DNA of 64,000 nucleotides from contig NZ_CP080377.1 of the NCBI RefSeq assembly GCF_019443505.1, positions 6,448,001-6,512,000 on the forward strand, given 5' to 3'. The position numbers and the translations under genes were made by a program. This stretch comes from Janthinobacterium sp. PAMC25594. Lineage in GTDB: Bacteria > Pseudomonadota > Gammaproteobacteria > Burkholderiales > Burkholderiaceae_D. The notes under the pieces were generated by a model, which had not been told where the DNA came from, ran no database searches, and worked only from the letters and a program-made list of their open reading frames with translations. Shown in pieces: positions 41,703 through 50,339 of this stretch; within the stretch, counting starts at the first letter, position 1, and the number at the start of each line of letters is the position of its first letter.

Positions 41703-43973
41703 ATGAAGAAGCAAATGATGCTGGTCACCCTGGTGCTCGCCCTGTCAGCCCACGCTGGCGCAGCCCAGACGGACAAGAGCGCCGCTCCTCCGCTCACCAT
41801 GAAGCCGCTGGCCCAGCAAACGCAGGCCGCCTTGTGGGCATCGCGCGTCTTGACGCGCGTCCATTACAAGGCCATGCCGCTCGACGACGCCATGTCGGAG
41901 AAAATCTTCGACCGCTATTTCAAATCCCTGGACGCGGAGAAACTGTTCTTCGTGCAAGCCGACATCGACCGTTTCGCCCCGCTGCGCACCAGGCTGGACG
42001 ACGCCATCATCAATGAAGACCTGACGGCGCCGTTCGCCATCTACAACCTGTACCAGCAGCGTTTCGACGAGCGCATGGCGTATGCGCGTGAATTACTCAA
42101 AACCAAGTTCGACTTTGCCGCCGACGAGAGCTACCAGGTCGACCGCGAAAAGGCCGCCTGGCCGAAGAACGACGAAGAAGTGCGCGACCTGTGGCGCAAG
42201 CGTGTCAAGAACGACTGGCTGCGCCTGAAACTGGCGGGCAAGGAAGACAAGGCTATCCGCGAAACGCTGGACAAGCGCTATGAAAGCTACACGACCCGTT
42301 CGCGCAAGCTCAACAGCGAAGACGTGTTCCAGATCTTCATGAACTCGTACGCCATGTCGATCGAGCCGCACACCAATTACCTGGGCCCGCGCGCTTCGGA
42401 TAACTTCGACATCGCCATGCGCCTGTCGCTCGAAGGCATCGGTGCCGTGCTGCAGACGCGCGACGAATACACGGTGGTGCGCGAAGTCGTGCCGGGCAGC
42501 CCGGCCGGCTTGTCGGGCAAGCTGAAAGTGGGCGACCGCATCGTCGGCGTGGGGCAGGGCGAAAGCGGCCCCATTACCGAAGTGCTGGGCATGCGCATCG
42601 ACGACGTGGTGCAGCTGATCCGCGGCGCCAAGGATTCCGTGGTGCGCCTGGACATCCTGCCGGCCGACGCCGGCCCGGACGCCAAGCACGTGGTCTTGCC
42701 GCTGGTGCGCAAGAAAATCAGCATGGAAGAGCAGGCGGCGAAGAAATCGGTCATCGAAGTGCGCGAGAACGGCGTCAAGCGCCGCATCGGCGTCATTTCG
42801 CTGCCAACGTTCTACCAGGATTTCGAAGCGCGCCGCCGTGGCGACAAAGACTTTAAAAGCGCCACGCGTGACGTCAGCCGTTTGCTGGCCGAGTTGAAGA
42901 AGGACAAGGTCGACAACGTCCTGATCGATTTGCGCAACAACGGCGGCGGTTCGCTGAACGAAGCCGTCGAACTGACGGGCCTGTTCATCGACAAGGGCCC
43001 GGTCGTGATGCAGCGCAATGCCGAAGGCAAGGTCGACGTGGAAAGCGATACGAATGCCGGTCTGGCCTGGGACGGTCCGATGGGCGTGCTGATCAACCGC
43101 GGCTCCGCATCGGCCTCCGAGATTTTCGCCGCCGCCGTGCAGGACTACGGCCGTGGCGTGATCATCGGCGAAGGCAGCTTCGGCAAGGGTACCGTACAAA
43201 CCCTGTTCAACCTCGACCGTTTCGGCGGCAGCGAGAAAGCCCGTTTCGGCGAGCTGAAAATGACCATCGCGCAATTCTTCCGCATCAATGGCGGCACCAC
43301 GCAATTGCGCGGCGTCACCCCTGACATCAAGCTGCCGGCCATGTCGGACACGGAAAACTTCGGCGAATCGAGCTATGACAATGCCCTGCCATGGGTGGCC
43401 ATCAAGCCGGCGTCGTATATTCCGACGGGCGACCTGAAGGAAATCGTGCCGCTGCTGGACAAGAAGCATGAAGCGCGCGTGGCCAAGGACAAGGATTTCC
43501 AGTACTTGCTCGATGACATAGCCCTGGTCGTCAAGCAGCGCAAGGAAAACCAGATTTCGCTCAATGAAACCGTGCGCCGCAAGGAGCGCGATGCCCAGGA
43601 AGCGCGCGCCAAGGCCCGTGAAAAACGCCTGATCGCGCAAATTTCGAATCCTGCCGACGATTTAGTGGTGATTCCTGATCCGAAAGACGTGCTGAAGGGC
43701 GCGAAAGCGGCCAGCAAGACGGCCAAGCAGATCGCCGCCGTGAAGGGCGCCTTGCGCACCGACGACGGCTTGCAGGGCGACGAGCGGGCTCTGAGCGCCG
43801 AACTCGACGCCGAAACGGCCGCCAAGAGCGCCAAGGACGTGCTGCTGAACGAAGCGGCGCGCATCCTGGCCGACGAAGTGGCGCTGATCAAGGCCGATAC
43901 CCGCATGGCGTCCAAGGTCTTGCCGTATGGCGCGGATACCAAGGCGACGCCGGTGGCGGCGACATCGAAGTAA
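41703..43973 (+). CDS. prc: Carboxy-terminal processing protease (Prc/Tsp)
   Basis: A 756-residue periplasmic protease. Signal peptide 1-21 (ending AHAGAA). A Tsp-type N-terminal domain (LDAEKLFFVQADIDRF) precedes a PDZ domain (about 225-320, SLEGIGAVLQTRDEYTVVREVVPGSPAGLSGKLKVGDRIVGVGQG) and the S41 peptidase core (LIDLRNNGGGSLNEAVELTGLF). The catalytic pair is Ser470 in GSASASEIF and Lys495 in GEGSFGKGTVQ, 25 residues apart as in E. coli Tsp. It degrades misfolded or tagged periplasmic proteins. Repeat copy 1 serves as its terminator. Confidence 0.95.
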   Translation: MKKQMMLVTLVLALSAHAGAAQTDKSAAPPLTMKPLAQQTQAALWASRVLTRVHYKAMPLDDAMSEKIFDRYFKSLDAEKLFFVQADIDRFAPLRTRLDDAIINEDLTAPFAIYNLYQQRFDERMAYARELLKTKFDFAADESYQVDREKAAWPKNDEEVRDLWRKRVKNDWLRLKLAGKEDKAIRETLDKRYESYTTRSRKLNSEDVFQIFMNSYAMSIEPHTNYLGPRASDNFDIAMRLSLEGIGAVLQTRDEYTVVREVVPGSPAGLSGKLKVGDRIVGVGQGESGPITEVLGMRIDDVVQLIRGAKDSVVRLDILPADAGPDAKHVVLPLVRKKISMEEQAAKKSVIEVRENGVKRRIGVISLPTFYQDFEARRRGDKDFKSATRDVSRLLAELKKDKVDNVLIDLRNNGGGSLNEAVELTGLFIDKGPVVMQRNAEGKVDVESDTNAGLAWDGPMGVLINRGSASASEIFAAAVQDYGRGVIIGEGSFGKGTVQTLFNLDRFGGSEKARFGELKMTIAQFFRINGGTTQLRGVTPDIKLPAMSDTENFGESSYDNALPWVAIKPASYIPTGDLKEIVPLLDKKHEARVAKDKDFQYLLDDIALVVKQRKENQISLNETVRRKERDAQEARAKAREKRLIAQISNPADDLVVIPDPKDVLKGAKAASKTAKQIAAVKGALRTDDGLQGDERALSAELDAETAAKSAKDVLLNEAARILADEVALIKADTRMASKVLPYGADTKATPVAATSK

Positions 43974-44011
43974 TGAACGTGGAGTAAGGAGGGGAGTTAT
44001 CTGTTTCGCGT

Positions 44012-44135
44012 ATTTCTATCATTCCAACAATCAATTGGATTGATATGCCGCGATGCAGCATAATGCACTTGTCTCCTCTATTCTCCTCCAAGAAAATAGA
44101 TTCAGCCCGCTCTCGCAGCGGGCTTTTTTTTTGCC
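44012..44135 (+). ncRNA. Multi-copy sRNA-like repeat, copy 1 (after prc)
   Basis: Unit layout: conserved ATTTCTATCAT block, a -10-like box (here TCAATT is poor), hairpin ATGCCGC-GAT-GCAGCAT, CU-rich TGTCTCCTCTATTCTCCTCC, then GATTCA and the terminator GCCCGCTCTCGCAGCGGGC plus nine Ts. Similar over the whole length to five other units at 46431, 48821, 50021, 52662 and 53053. It ends at the stop codon of the convergent LysR gene. Confidence 0.65.
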
Positions 44136-45062
44136 TCAGCTTTTGTGCGTGGTCGCTTGCACGTCGGGCTGTGCCGCCAGCAAGGCCGTGATCCAGCCGG
44201 CAAACGCCTGCAGCTTGGGCGTGGCCAGCCGCCCTTGCGGCGTCAGCAGCGACATGGGCATGGGCGTCGGCGGGTGGTCGGTCAGCACGGCGATCAGCGC
44301 GCCGCTGTCGAGGTGCTCGCGCACCTGGTACACGGCCGCCTGCGCCAGTCCCAGCCCCTGCAAGGCGCAGGCAACGCTGGCGTCGGCATCGTTGACGGCG
44401 ATGGGGCCGGCCATCTGCACGCGCACGACCTCCTTGCCTTGCAGGAAATCCCAGTCGAAAGCGCGTCCCGTGCGGCCCGAGTAATGCATGACGCCGTTGT
44501 GCGTGGCCAGGTCCGCCAGGGTGTGCGGCGTGCCGTGCCGCGCCAGGTAGGCGGGCGAGGCGCATGTAACGAAGCGCATCAGGCCGACCTGTTTTCCGAT
44601 GAAGGCGGAATCTTGCAAAGTGCCCACGCGCAAGGCGCAATCGATGCCTTCCTGCGTCAGGTCGACCAGGCGGTCCGTCAGGCTCAGCTGTAATTGCACG
44701 TCCGGCCAGGCGGCGTGGAAGTGCGCGATATGCGGCATGACGAGGCGCCGGCCCACCGTATTGGGCAAGTTGATGCGCAACAAGCCGCGCGGTTTTGTCG
44801 CGTCGGGGCCACGGAAGGCCAGTTCCGCCGTGTCGACGGCTTTCAAAATATCGATGCAGTGGCGAAAGTACTCGGCCCCTTCCGGCGTCAGGGACAGGCG
44901 GCGCGTGGTTCGCTGCAGCAATTGCGTGCCCAGGTAGGCTTCCAGCTTTTGCAGGGTGGCCGTCAATGCGGCACGCGGCAAATTCAAGGTCTCGGCCGCC
45001 TTGGAAAAGCTGTTGGCTTCGACGATGCGCACGAAGGTCTGCATGGCCTTGATCTTGTCCAT
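44136..45062 (-). CDS. LysR family transcriptional regulator
   Basis: A 308-residue LysR regulator: helix-turn-helix in residues 1-60 (MDKIKAMQTFVRIVEANSFSKAAETLNLPRAALTATLQKLEAYLGTQLLQRTTRRLSLTPEG) and an effector domain after residue 90. It belongs to the CrgA/DsdC-like group with 'DCALRVGTLQDSAFIGKQVG'. Divergent from an MFS transporter 120 bases away, which it presumably controls. ATG 45062 is used; a start at 45089 is possible. Confidence 0.9.
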   Translation of the reverse strand: MDKIKAMQTFVRIVEANSFSKAAETLNLPRAALTATLQKLEAYLGTQLLQRTTRRLSLTPEGAEYFRHCIDILKAVDTAELAFRGPDATKPRGLLRINLPNTVGRRLVMPHIAHFHAAWPDVQLQLSLTDRLVDLTQEGIDCALRVGTLQDSAFIGKQVGLMRFVTCASPAYLARHGTPHTLADLATHNGVMHYSGRTGRAFDWDFLQGKEVVRVQMAGPIAVNDADASVACALQGLGLAQAAVYQVREHLDSGALIAVLTDHPPTPMPMSLLTPQGRLATPKLQAFAGWITALLAAQPDVQATTHKS

Positions 45063-45182
45063 AGGATAGCTTCCATTCTCATTGTTCATCTTATGTGAAA
45101 AGTGTAAGTGGATTATGCGCTAATTATCTTTGCCCCGGTTTTGCCTAGAATGGCGACATCCCTACCGAACCGAGGAAACAAC

Positions 45183-46397
45183 ATGAACAAGGCCTCATCT
45201 ATGACTCCCCACGACATTGCGCCGGCCATGGTGCTGCTGCTGGCCGTCGCTTCCGGCCTGATCGTGGCCAATCTGTATTATGCGCAAACCCTCGTCGGAC
45301 CCATCAGCGCCTCGACGGGCCTGTCGGCCAAGGCGGCCGGGCTGATCGTCACGCTGACGCAAGTGGGCTATACCCTGGGCCTGCTGTTTGTCGTGCCCCT
45401 CGGTGATTTGCTGGAAAACCGCCGCCTGATCATCACGGCCTTGCTGGTGACGGCCACGGCCCTGGTGGCGGCGGCCCTGAGCACGGGCGCCATCGTGTTC
45501 CTGGCTGCCGCGCTGGCCATCGGCCTCGGTTCCGTGGCGGCGCAAGTGATCGTGCCGTTTGCCGCCCACCTGTCGCAGGAAGCGACGCGGGGGCAAACCG
45601 TGGGCAAGGTCGTCAGCGGCTTGTTGCTGGGTATCATGCTGGCCCGTCCCGTGGCGTCATTGGTGGCCGCGCACGCCAGCTGGCACGTGGTGTTCGGCGG
45701 CGCCGCCGTGCTGATGCTGCTGCTGGCGCTGGTGTTGCGCCGCGCCTTGCCCGTGCGCCAGCCCGTGTCGAACATGCGCTATCCGGCCCTGATGGCGTCG
45801 CTGTGGCACTTGCTGCTGGGCACACCCGTGCTGCGCCGCCGCGCCGCCTATCATGCGGGCCTGTTTGGCGCCTTCAGCCTGTTCTGGACCGTCACGCCGC
45901 TGGTGCTGGCCAGTCCCGCGTTCGGCCTGTCGCAAACGGGCATCGCCATCTTTGCCCTGGTCGGCATGGCGGGCGCCATTGCCTCGCCCATCGCCGGCCG
46001 CCTGGCCGATGCGGGCCATACCTTGCCCGCCACTGCCGCCGCGCTGGCGTTGGGCATCGTCGCGTTTGCCTTGCCGATGTTCGCCCCGGAATCGCAACAT
46101 GTGGCGCTGGGCTTGCTGGTGCTCGCTTCCATCGTGCTCGACATGGGCGTGGCCGCGAATCTGGTGCTGGGCCAGCGCGCCATCTTCAGCCTGGGCGCGG
46201 AAGTGCGGGGCCGCCTGAACGGACTGTATTTCGCGCTGTTCTTTGCCGGCGGCGCGGCTGGCTCGGCCATCGGCGCCTGGGTGTACGCCAGCTATGGCTG
46301 GCAGGCAACCTTGCTGACCGGCATGGCATTTCCGGGCCTGGCCCTGCTGGTGTGGCTGGCAGAATTTTTACCGCTGGCCACGCGCCGCCCGGCTTGA
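45183..46397 (+). CDS. MFS transporter (drug/solute exporter type)
   Basis: A 404-residue permease with about twelve hydrophobic helices. ANLYYAQTLVGPISASTGLS and the loop LGDLLENRRL (after TM2) are typical of the small subgroup of major facilitator transporters near the inner-membrane protein YgaY-like/DHA family. ATG 45183 follows GAGGAAACAAC. Substrate unknown; an exporter controlled by the divergent LysR gene is likely. Confidence 0.88.
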   Translation: MNKASSMTPHDIAPAMVLLLAVASGLIVANLYYAQTLVGPISASTGLSAKAAGLIVTLTQVGYTLGLLFVVPLGDLLENRRLIITALLVTATALVAAALSTGAIVFLAAALAIGLGSVAAQVIVPFAAHLSQEATRGQTVGKVVSGLLLGIMLARPVASLVAAHASWHVVFGGAAVLMLLLALVLRRALPVRQPVSNMRYPALMASLWHLLLGTPVLRRRAAYHAGLFGAFSLFWTVTPLVLASPAFGLSQTGIAIFALVGMAGAIASPIAGRLADAGHTLPATAAALALGIVAFALPMFAPESQHVALGLLVLASIVLDMGVAANLVLGQRAIFSLGAEVRGRLNGLYFALFFAGGAAGSAIGAWVYASYGWQATLLTGMAFPGLALLVWLAEFLPLATRRPA

Positions 46398-46430
46398 AAC
46401 CCTGATGCCCGCTCATTATCACTGGCAGGA

Positions 46431-46552
46431 ATTTCTATCATCATGAATATAAAGTGGCGTGATATGCCGCGATGCCGCAAGATGCACTTGTCTCCTCTAT
46501 CTCCTCCAAGGAAATAGATTCAGCCCGCTTCCATAGCGGGCTTTTTTTTGCC
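46431..46552 (+). ncRNA. Multi-copy sRNA-like repeat, copy 2 (after MFS gene)
   Basis: ATTTCTATCATCATGAA, -10-like TATAAA, hairpin ATGCCGC-GAT-GCCGCAA, CU-rich TGTCTCCTCTATCTCCTCC, small stem TCCTCCAAGGA, then terminator GCCCGCTTCCATAGCGGGC plus eight Ts. Belongs to the TATAAA-containing subtype with copy 3. Confidence 0.7.
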
Positions 46553-46560
46553 TGTTTACA

Positions 46561-47244
46561 TTAAATCACCACCAGATCGAGCGCGCGCATGAAGTTGGCC
46601 GCCTGCGCATGCGTGATGACGGCGCCTTTCAGCAGCGCCGCTTCGCTCAATTTGAAACCGTCGATATCGGCGCCGCGCAAGTCCGCGCCCTGGAACTTCG
46701 CCAGCTTGATGGTCGCGTTGCGCAAGCTGCCCCCTTCGAAGACGGCGTCGCGGAAGTCGCAGCCGGCCAGGTAGGCATCGGAAAAATCCAGCTGCTTTAA
46801 TGTCGCCTTGCGGAACGAGAAGCCGCGCAGGTCGGCGCCCACCAGCAGGCTTTCTTCGAAGGTGAGGCCCAGGTGGGCCGCTTCCTCGAACGAGGCGCCC
46901 GTCAGCTTGCAGCCGCGGAACGTGACCGAGGCCAGCTTGGCGCGCCGCCATTTTGTGTTGTTCAGGTCGCAGCCGTCAAAACTGGCGTCGACGGCGTCGA
47001 CGGATTCGAAATCGGCGCTGCCGGCGCGACAGCGGCGCCAGGTGCTGCGCGCCAGCTTGCTGGCAAACAAGTTCGTTTCGGCAAAGGTGCAGCGTTCAAA
47101 CGTGCAGCCCTGCAAATCGAGGCGCGACAGATCTTCGCCGTCGAAGGCGCAATCGATGAAGTGGTGCACTGATTGGGCCAGTTGCTGCTCGATGCCGGCG
47201 CGGTCCAGGGTCATGCTGCTTGCTGCGGTGTCGTGTGTTGCCAT
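46561..47244 (-). CDS. Pentapeptide repeat protein
   Basis: A 227-residue protein made mostly of A(D/N)LxX-type pentapeptides: FEDxDLSRLDLQGCTFERCTFAETNLFASKLARSTW..., ASFDGCDLNNTKW, VTFRGCKLTGASF, DLRGFSF, QLDFSDAYLAGCDF, GADLRGADIDGF. These fold into a right-handed beta helix that can mimic DNA. Qnr and McbG-type DNA gyrase protectors share this build, but so do many proteins of unknown function. ATG 47244 has AGGA nine bases upstream; ATG 47253 is too close to it. Confidence 0.85.
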   Translation of the reverse strand: MATHDTAASSMTLDRAGIEQQLAQSVHHFIDCAFDGEDLSRLDLQGCTFERCTFAETNLFASKLARSTWRRCRAGSADFESVDAVDASFDGCDLNNTKWRRAKLASVTFRGCKLTGASFEEAAHLGLTFEESLLVGADLRGFSFRKATLKQLDFSDAYLAGCDFRDAVFEGGSLRNATIKLAKFQGADLRGADIDGFKLSEAALLKGAVITHAQAANFMRALDLVVI

Positions 47245-47555
47245 CCGTCTCATTCCTAAAGTAAAAAAGCAGGGGAGGGATGGCGCGGCGGAAAACAGGC
47301 ACGAACCAGAACACCTCCCCGGCTGGTGTAACAGCCAAAGGTCAGCGCCGTGGGTCCGCGTGGGCGGGAGCATGCCGGACGGTGCCGGGCACTTACCGGG
47401 TTACCAACCGGTGCGCTCATTTTCGATCAGCCTGCATTGTAACGGCTCCGCAGCACCCTTGCCAGTGCTGGATAAAGCGGGTTAATATCGTTGCAGGCAC
47501 AGCCACTGCGCCAACGTCGCTCGGACGGATCCGGGCGCTTACGTATAGAGATATC

Positions 47556-48773
47556 ATGACCGACAGCCAAGCTCCGCGCAGCTTTTCGCGCATCAATCGC
47601 CTTCCCCCCTACGTTTTCAATATCACCGCCGAGCTCAAGATGGCCGCGCGCCGCCGTGGCGAGGACATCATCGACATGTCGATGGGTAATCCCGATGGCG
47701 CCACGCCGGCCCACATCGTCGACAAGCTGATCGAAACGGTGAAACGCCCCGACACGCACGGTTATTCCGCCTCCAAGGGTATTCCCCGTCTCCGTCGGGC
47801 GATTGCACACTGGTACAAGAAGCGCTACGAGGTCGATATCGACCCGGACAGCGAAGCCATCGTCACCATCGGCTCGAAAGAGGGCCTGGCGCATCTGATG
47901 CTGGCGACGCTGGACCGTGGCGACACGGTGCTGGTGCCGAATCCCAGCTACCCGATCCACATCTGGGGCGCCGTGATCGCGGGCGCCGATATCCGTTCCG
48001 TGCGCATGGGGCCGGGCGTGGATTTCTTTGCCGAACTGGAACGGGCGATCCGCGAAAGCTACCCGAAGCCGAAGATGATGGTGCTGGGTTTTCCGTCCAA
48101 CCCCACGGCGCAGTGCGTGGAGCTGGAATTTTTCGAGCGCGTCGTCGCGCTGGCGAAGCAGCACAATATTCTGGTGGTGCACGACCTGGCGTATGCCGAC
48201 ATCACTTTCGATGGCTGGAAGGCACCGTCCATCATGCAGGTGCCCGGCGCGCGCGATGTGGCCGTCGAGTTCTTCACCATGTCGAAAAGCTACAACATGG
48301 CGGGCTGGCGCATCGGTTTCATGGTGGGCAACGCGGAACTGGTGTCGGCTCTGGCGCGCATCAAGAGCTATCACGACTACGGCAGTTTTACGCCCGTGCA
48401 GGTGGCGGCCATCGCCGCGCTGGAAGGCGATCAAAGCTGCGTGACGGAAATCTGCGCCCAGTATCAGCGCCGCCGCGACGTGCTGGTGAAAGGCTTGCAT
48501 GAAGCGGGCTGGATGGTGGAAAAGCCGAAGGCGTCGATGTACATCTGGGCGCATATCCCCGAGGCTTACCGCCACCTGGGTTCGCTGGAGTTTGCCAAGC
48601 TGCTGCTGCAAAAAGCCAAGGTCAGCGTCTCGCCCGGCATCGGTTTCGGCGAATACGGCGACGAATACGTGCGCTTCGCCCTGATCGAAAACGAGGCCCG
48701 CGTACGACAGGCGTTGCGGGGCATTAAGAATATGTTGCGTTCCGGCGACGCAAAGACGGCAGCGACAGCATAG
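47556..48773 (+). CDS. alaC: Alanine/glutamate-pyruvate aminotransferase, AlaC-like
   Basis: A 405-residue class I aminotransferase starting [48 protein letters not shown], the AlaC-type opening. PLP binding is seen in [33 protein letters not shown] and the Schiff-base Lys in [14 protein letters not shown]. It makes alanine from pyruvate with glutamate as donor. ATG 47556 is preferred; the upstream in-frame extension has no homology-like character. Copy 3 of the repeat ends the transcript. Confidence 0.92.
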   Translation: MTDSQAPRSFSRINRLPPYVFNITAELKMAARRRGEDIIDMSMGNPDGATPAHIVDKLIETVKRPDTHGYSASKGIPRLRRAIAHWYKKRYEVDIDPDSEAIVTIGSKEGLAHLMLATLDRGDTVLVPNPSYPIHIWGAVIAGADIRSVRMGPGVDFFAELERAIRESYPKPKMMVLGFPSNPTAQCVELEFFERVVALAKQHNILVVHDLAYADITFDGWKAPSIMQVPGARDVAVEFFTMSKSYNMAGWRIGFMVGNAELVSALARIKSYHDYGSFTPVQVAAIAALEGDQSCVTEICAQYQRRRDVLVKGLHEAGWMVEKPKASMYIWAHIPEAYRHLGSLEFAKLLLQKAKVSVSPGIGFGEYGDEYVRFALIENEARVRQALRGIKNMLRSGDAKTAATA

Positions 48774-48820
48774 AAATTGCCGCATGGAATGAACTGTTGC
48801 CCCTGATATCACTACTGCGT

Positions 48821-48943
48821 ATTTCTGACATCACGAATATAAAGTGGTTTTATATGCTGCAACGCGGCATCATTCATCTGTCTCCTCTATCTTCCTCCAA
48901 GGAAATAGATTCAGCCCGCTCCCGTAGCGGGCTTTTTTTTGCC
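48821..48943 (+). ncRNA. Multi-copy sRNA-like repeat, copy 3 (after alaC)
   Basis: ATTTCTGACATCACGAA, -10-like TATAAA, hairpin ATGCTGC-AAC-GCGGCAT, CTGTCTCCTCTATCTTCCTCC, stem TTCCT/AGGAA, and terminator GCCCGCTCCCGTAGCGGGC plus eight Ts. Confidence 0.7.
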
Positions 48944-49037
48944 TGGAAATGCATATTTGTTGTCTGAAGAGTATTTTGTGGACCTTGAATGGCAATGCAT
49001 GTTTCAATGCGCGGCTATCCTCCTATGAAAGTCCGAC

Positions 49038-49940
49038 ATGGCACATGAAAATCTCAGCAAAGGACAGCAAAAAGTTCCTGAGGCGGACACGTTTTTCATC
49101 AATAGCGATGCAACGTCAAATAATGAGTTCAGTTTTCATAACGAATGGTTAGTCAGGGGCGTTGCGGTGACCAGTGGCGGCCCCGAGTTCCTGGAAAAGA
49201 TCAAGCGGCCCAAGCGCGGTGACACCCTGCTGTTATGGGTAAACAAGATCGGTATTGTTGCTGCTGGCACGGTGCTCGATGACGCGCCAGTCATTGTGTA
49301 TCGCGGCGGGGGAGTGGTCAGTCCGAATGAACCGGAAGAGTATCACCGCATGATGCGCTGGTATGCTGATCTGCGCAGTACGCCTGTTTCCTCGGCCGAA
49401 GTCGTCGTGTTTCACGGCACCAATCCCCGACAAGCTTTCGGGGCCTTGAACAAAGGGAAGGAAGCCATCCTCGCATTGATCGCCAGCAAGGTGGAGCAAA
49501 ATGATATCCATGATTTGCTTTCAAGGGGGACGGGGCGATCAACGGAGATAGAAATACTGTGCCAGGCCCGGCTCGGCCAAGGCAGGTATCGGGACGAATT
49601 GCTCGCATTGTGGGACAGGAAATGTGCGGTAACGGGTTGCGATCTTGAGCCGGTTCTGCGTGCTTCGCATGCGCTGTCCTGGCAAGGAGCCACTGATCAG
49701 CAGCGGCTTGATCCGCATAACGGCTTGCCGCTGATCGCGACCCTGGATGCCTTGTTCGATCGGGGCCTGATCAGCTTTGCAGATGATGGCGCCATGCTGT
49801 GCTCCCCCTCGCTGCTGGGGCGGCATCGCGAACTCATCGGTTTGCCTGCTCCGTTGCGGACCGTTTTGAAGGAAGAACAGAAATATTATCTGCGCATGCA
49901 TCGGCAACGCTTTGCGTTTTGTTCGCCGCCCCAGGATTGA
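49038..49940 (+). CDS. HNH endonuclease with N-terminal PUA/EVE-like domain, candidate restriction enzyme
   Basis: A 300-residue protein. Residues about 170-275 form an HNH_2-type nuclease: WDRKCAVTGCDLEPVLRASHALSWQGATDQQRLDPHNGLPLIATLDALFDRGLISF (Cys pair, ASH, NGL and D-LFD motifs). Residues about 30-120 (HNEWLVRGVAVTSGGPEFLEKIKRPKRGDTLLLWVNKIGIVAAGTVLDDAPVIVYRGGG) look like a small PUA/EVE-like reader domain. Reader plus HNH is the build of modification-dependent restriction enzymes, so a defence role is likely but not proven. No methylase is adjacent. It lies between repeat copies 3 and 4. Confidence 0.75.
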   Translation: MAHENLSKGQQKVPEADTFFINSDATSNNEFSFHNEWLVRGVAVTSGGPEFLEKIKRPKRGDTLLLWVNKIGIVAAGTVLDDAPVIVYRGGGVVSPNEPEEYHRMMRWYADLRSTPVSSAEVVVFHGTNPRQAFGALNKGKEAILALIASKVEQNDIHDLLSRGTGRSTEIEILCQARLGQGRYRDELLALWDRKCAVTGCDLEPVLRASHALSWQGATDQQRLDPHNGLPLIATLDALFDRGLISFADDGAMLCSPSLLGRHRELIGLPAPLRTVLKEEQKYYLRMHRQRFAFCSPPQD

Positions 49941-50020
49941 ACAATCATCGCTGCGCTGCCCTGTATTTCTCTGTCGATGGCGCTGCATTTTTCCTTGTCC
50001 GTTTGAGATATGGATAATTC

Positions 50021-50145
50021 ATATCTCCACTATCACAACATGTAATTGGATTGATAGGCTGCAATGCGGCATCATGCATCTGTCTCCTCTATCTTCCTCC
50101 AAGAAAATAGATTCAGCCAGCTCCCGTAGCGGGCTTTTTTTTGCC
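50021..50145 (+). ncRNA. Multi-copy sRNA-like repeat, copy 4 (after HNH gene)
   Basis: The 5' block is altered (ATATCTCCACTATCACAACA), -10-like TGTAAT, hairpin AGGCTGC-AAT-GCGGCAT, CTGTCTCCTCTATCTTCCTCC, and terminator GCCAGCTCCCGTAGCGGGC plus eight Ts, with one mismatch in the stem. The most diverged copy. Confidence 0.65.
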
Positions 50146-50247
50146 CATCGCCGTCACACAGTGCAAGTAGCCGATGTCGTCGTCCGTTTCAGCGGCTCAG
50201 GCGTGACCCGCGCAAGACGGCCAGATGTATTCGAGCATGATTTCACA

Positions 50248-50260
50248 TGAGCAGAATTCA
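50248..50260. promoter_or_regulatory. Candidate MetR box upstream of metE
   Basis: TGAG-CAGAA-TTCA differs by one base from the MetR consensus TGAA-N5-TTCA and lies about 80 bp ahead of the metE start. MetR with homocysteine activates metE in enterobacteria; use of MetR here is inferred. Confidence 0.4.
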
Positions 50261-50339
50261 TGGATATATAAAATATTATCATTATTTTTAATGGATGGAA
50301 GCTTCTATGATGTGTGCATACTTCATAAGGAGCACCGCC

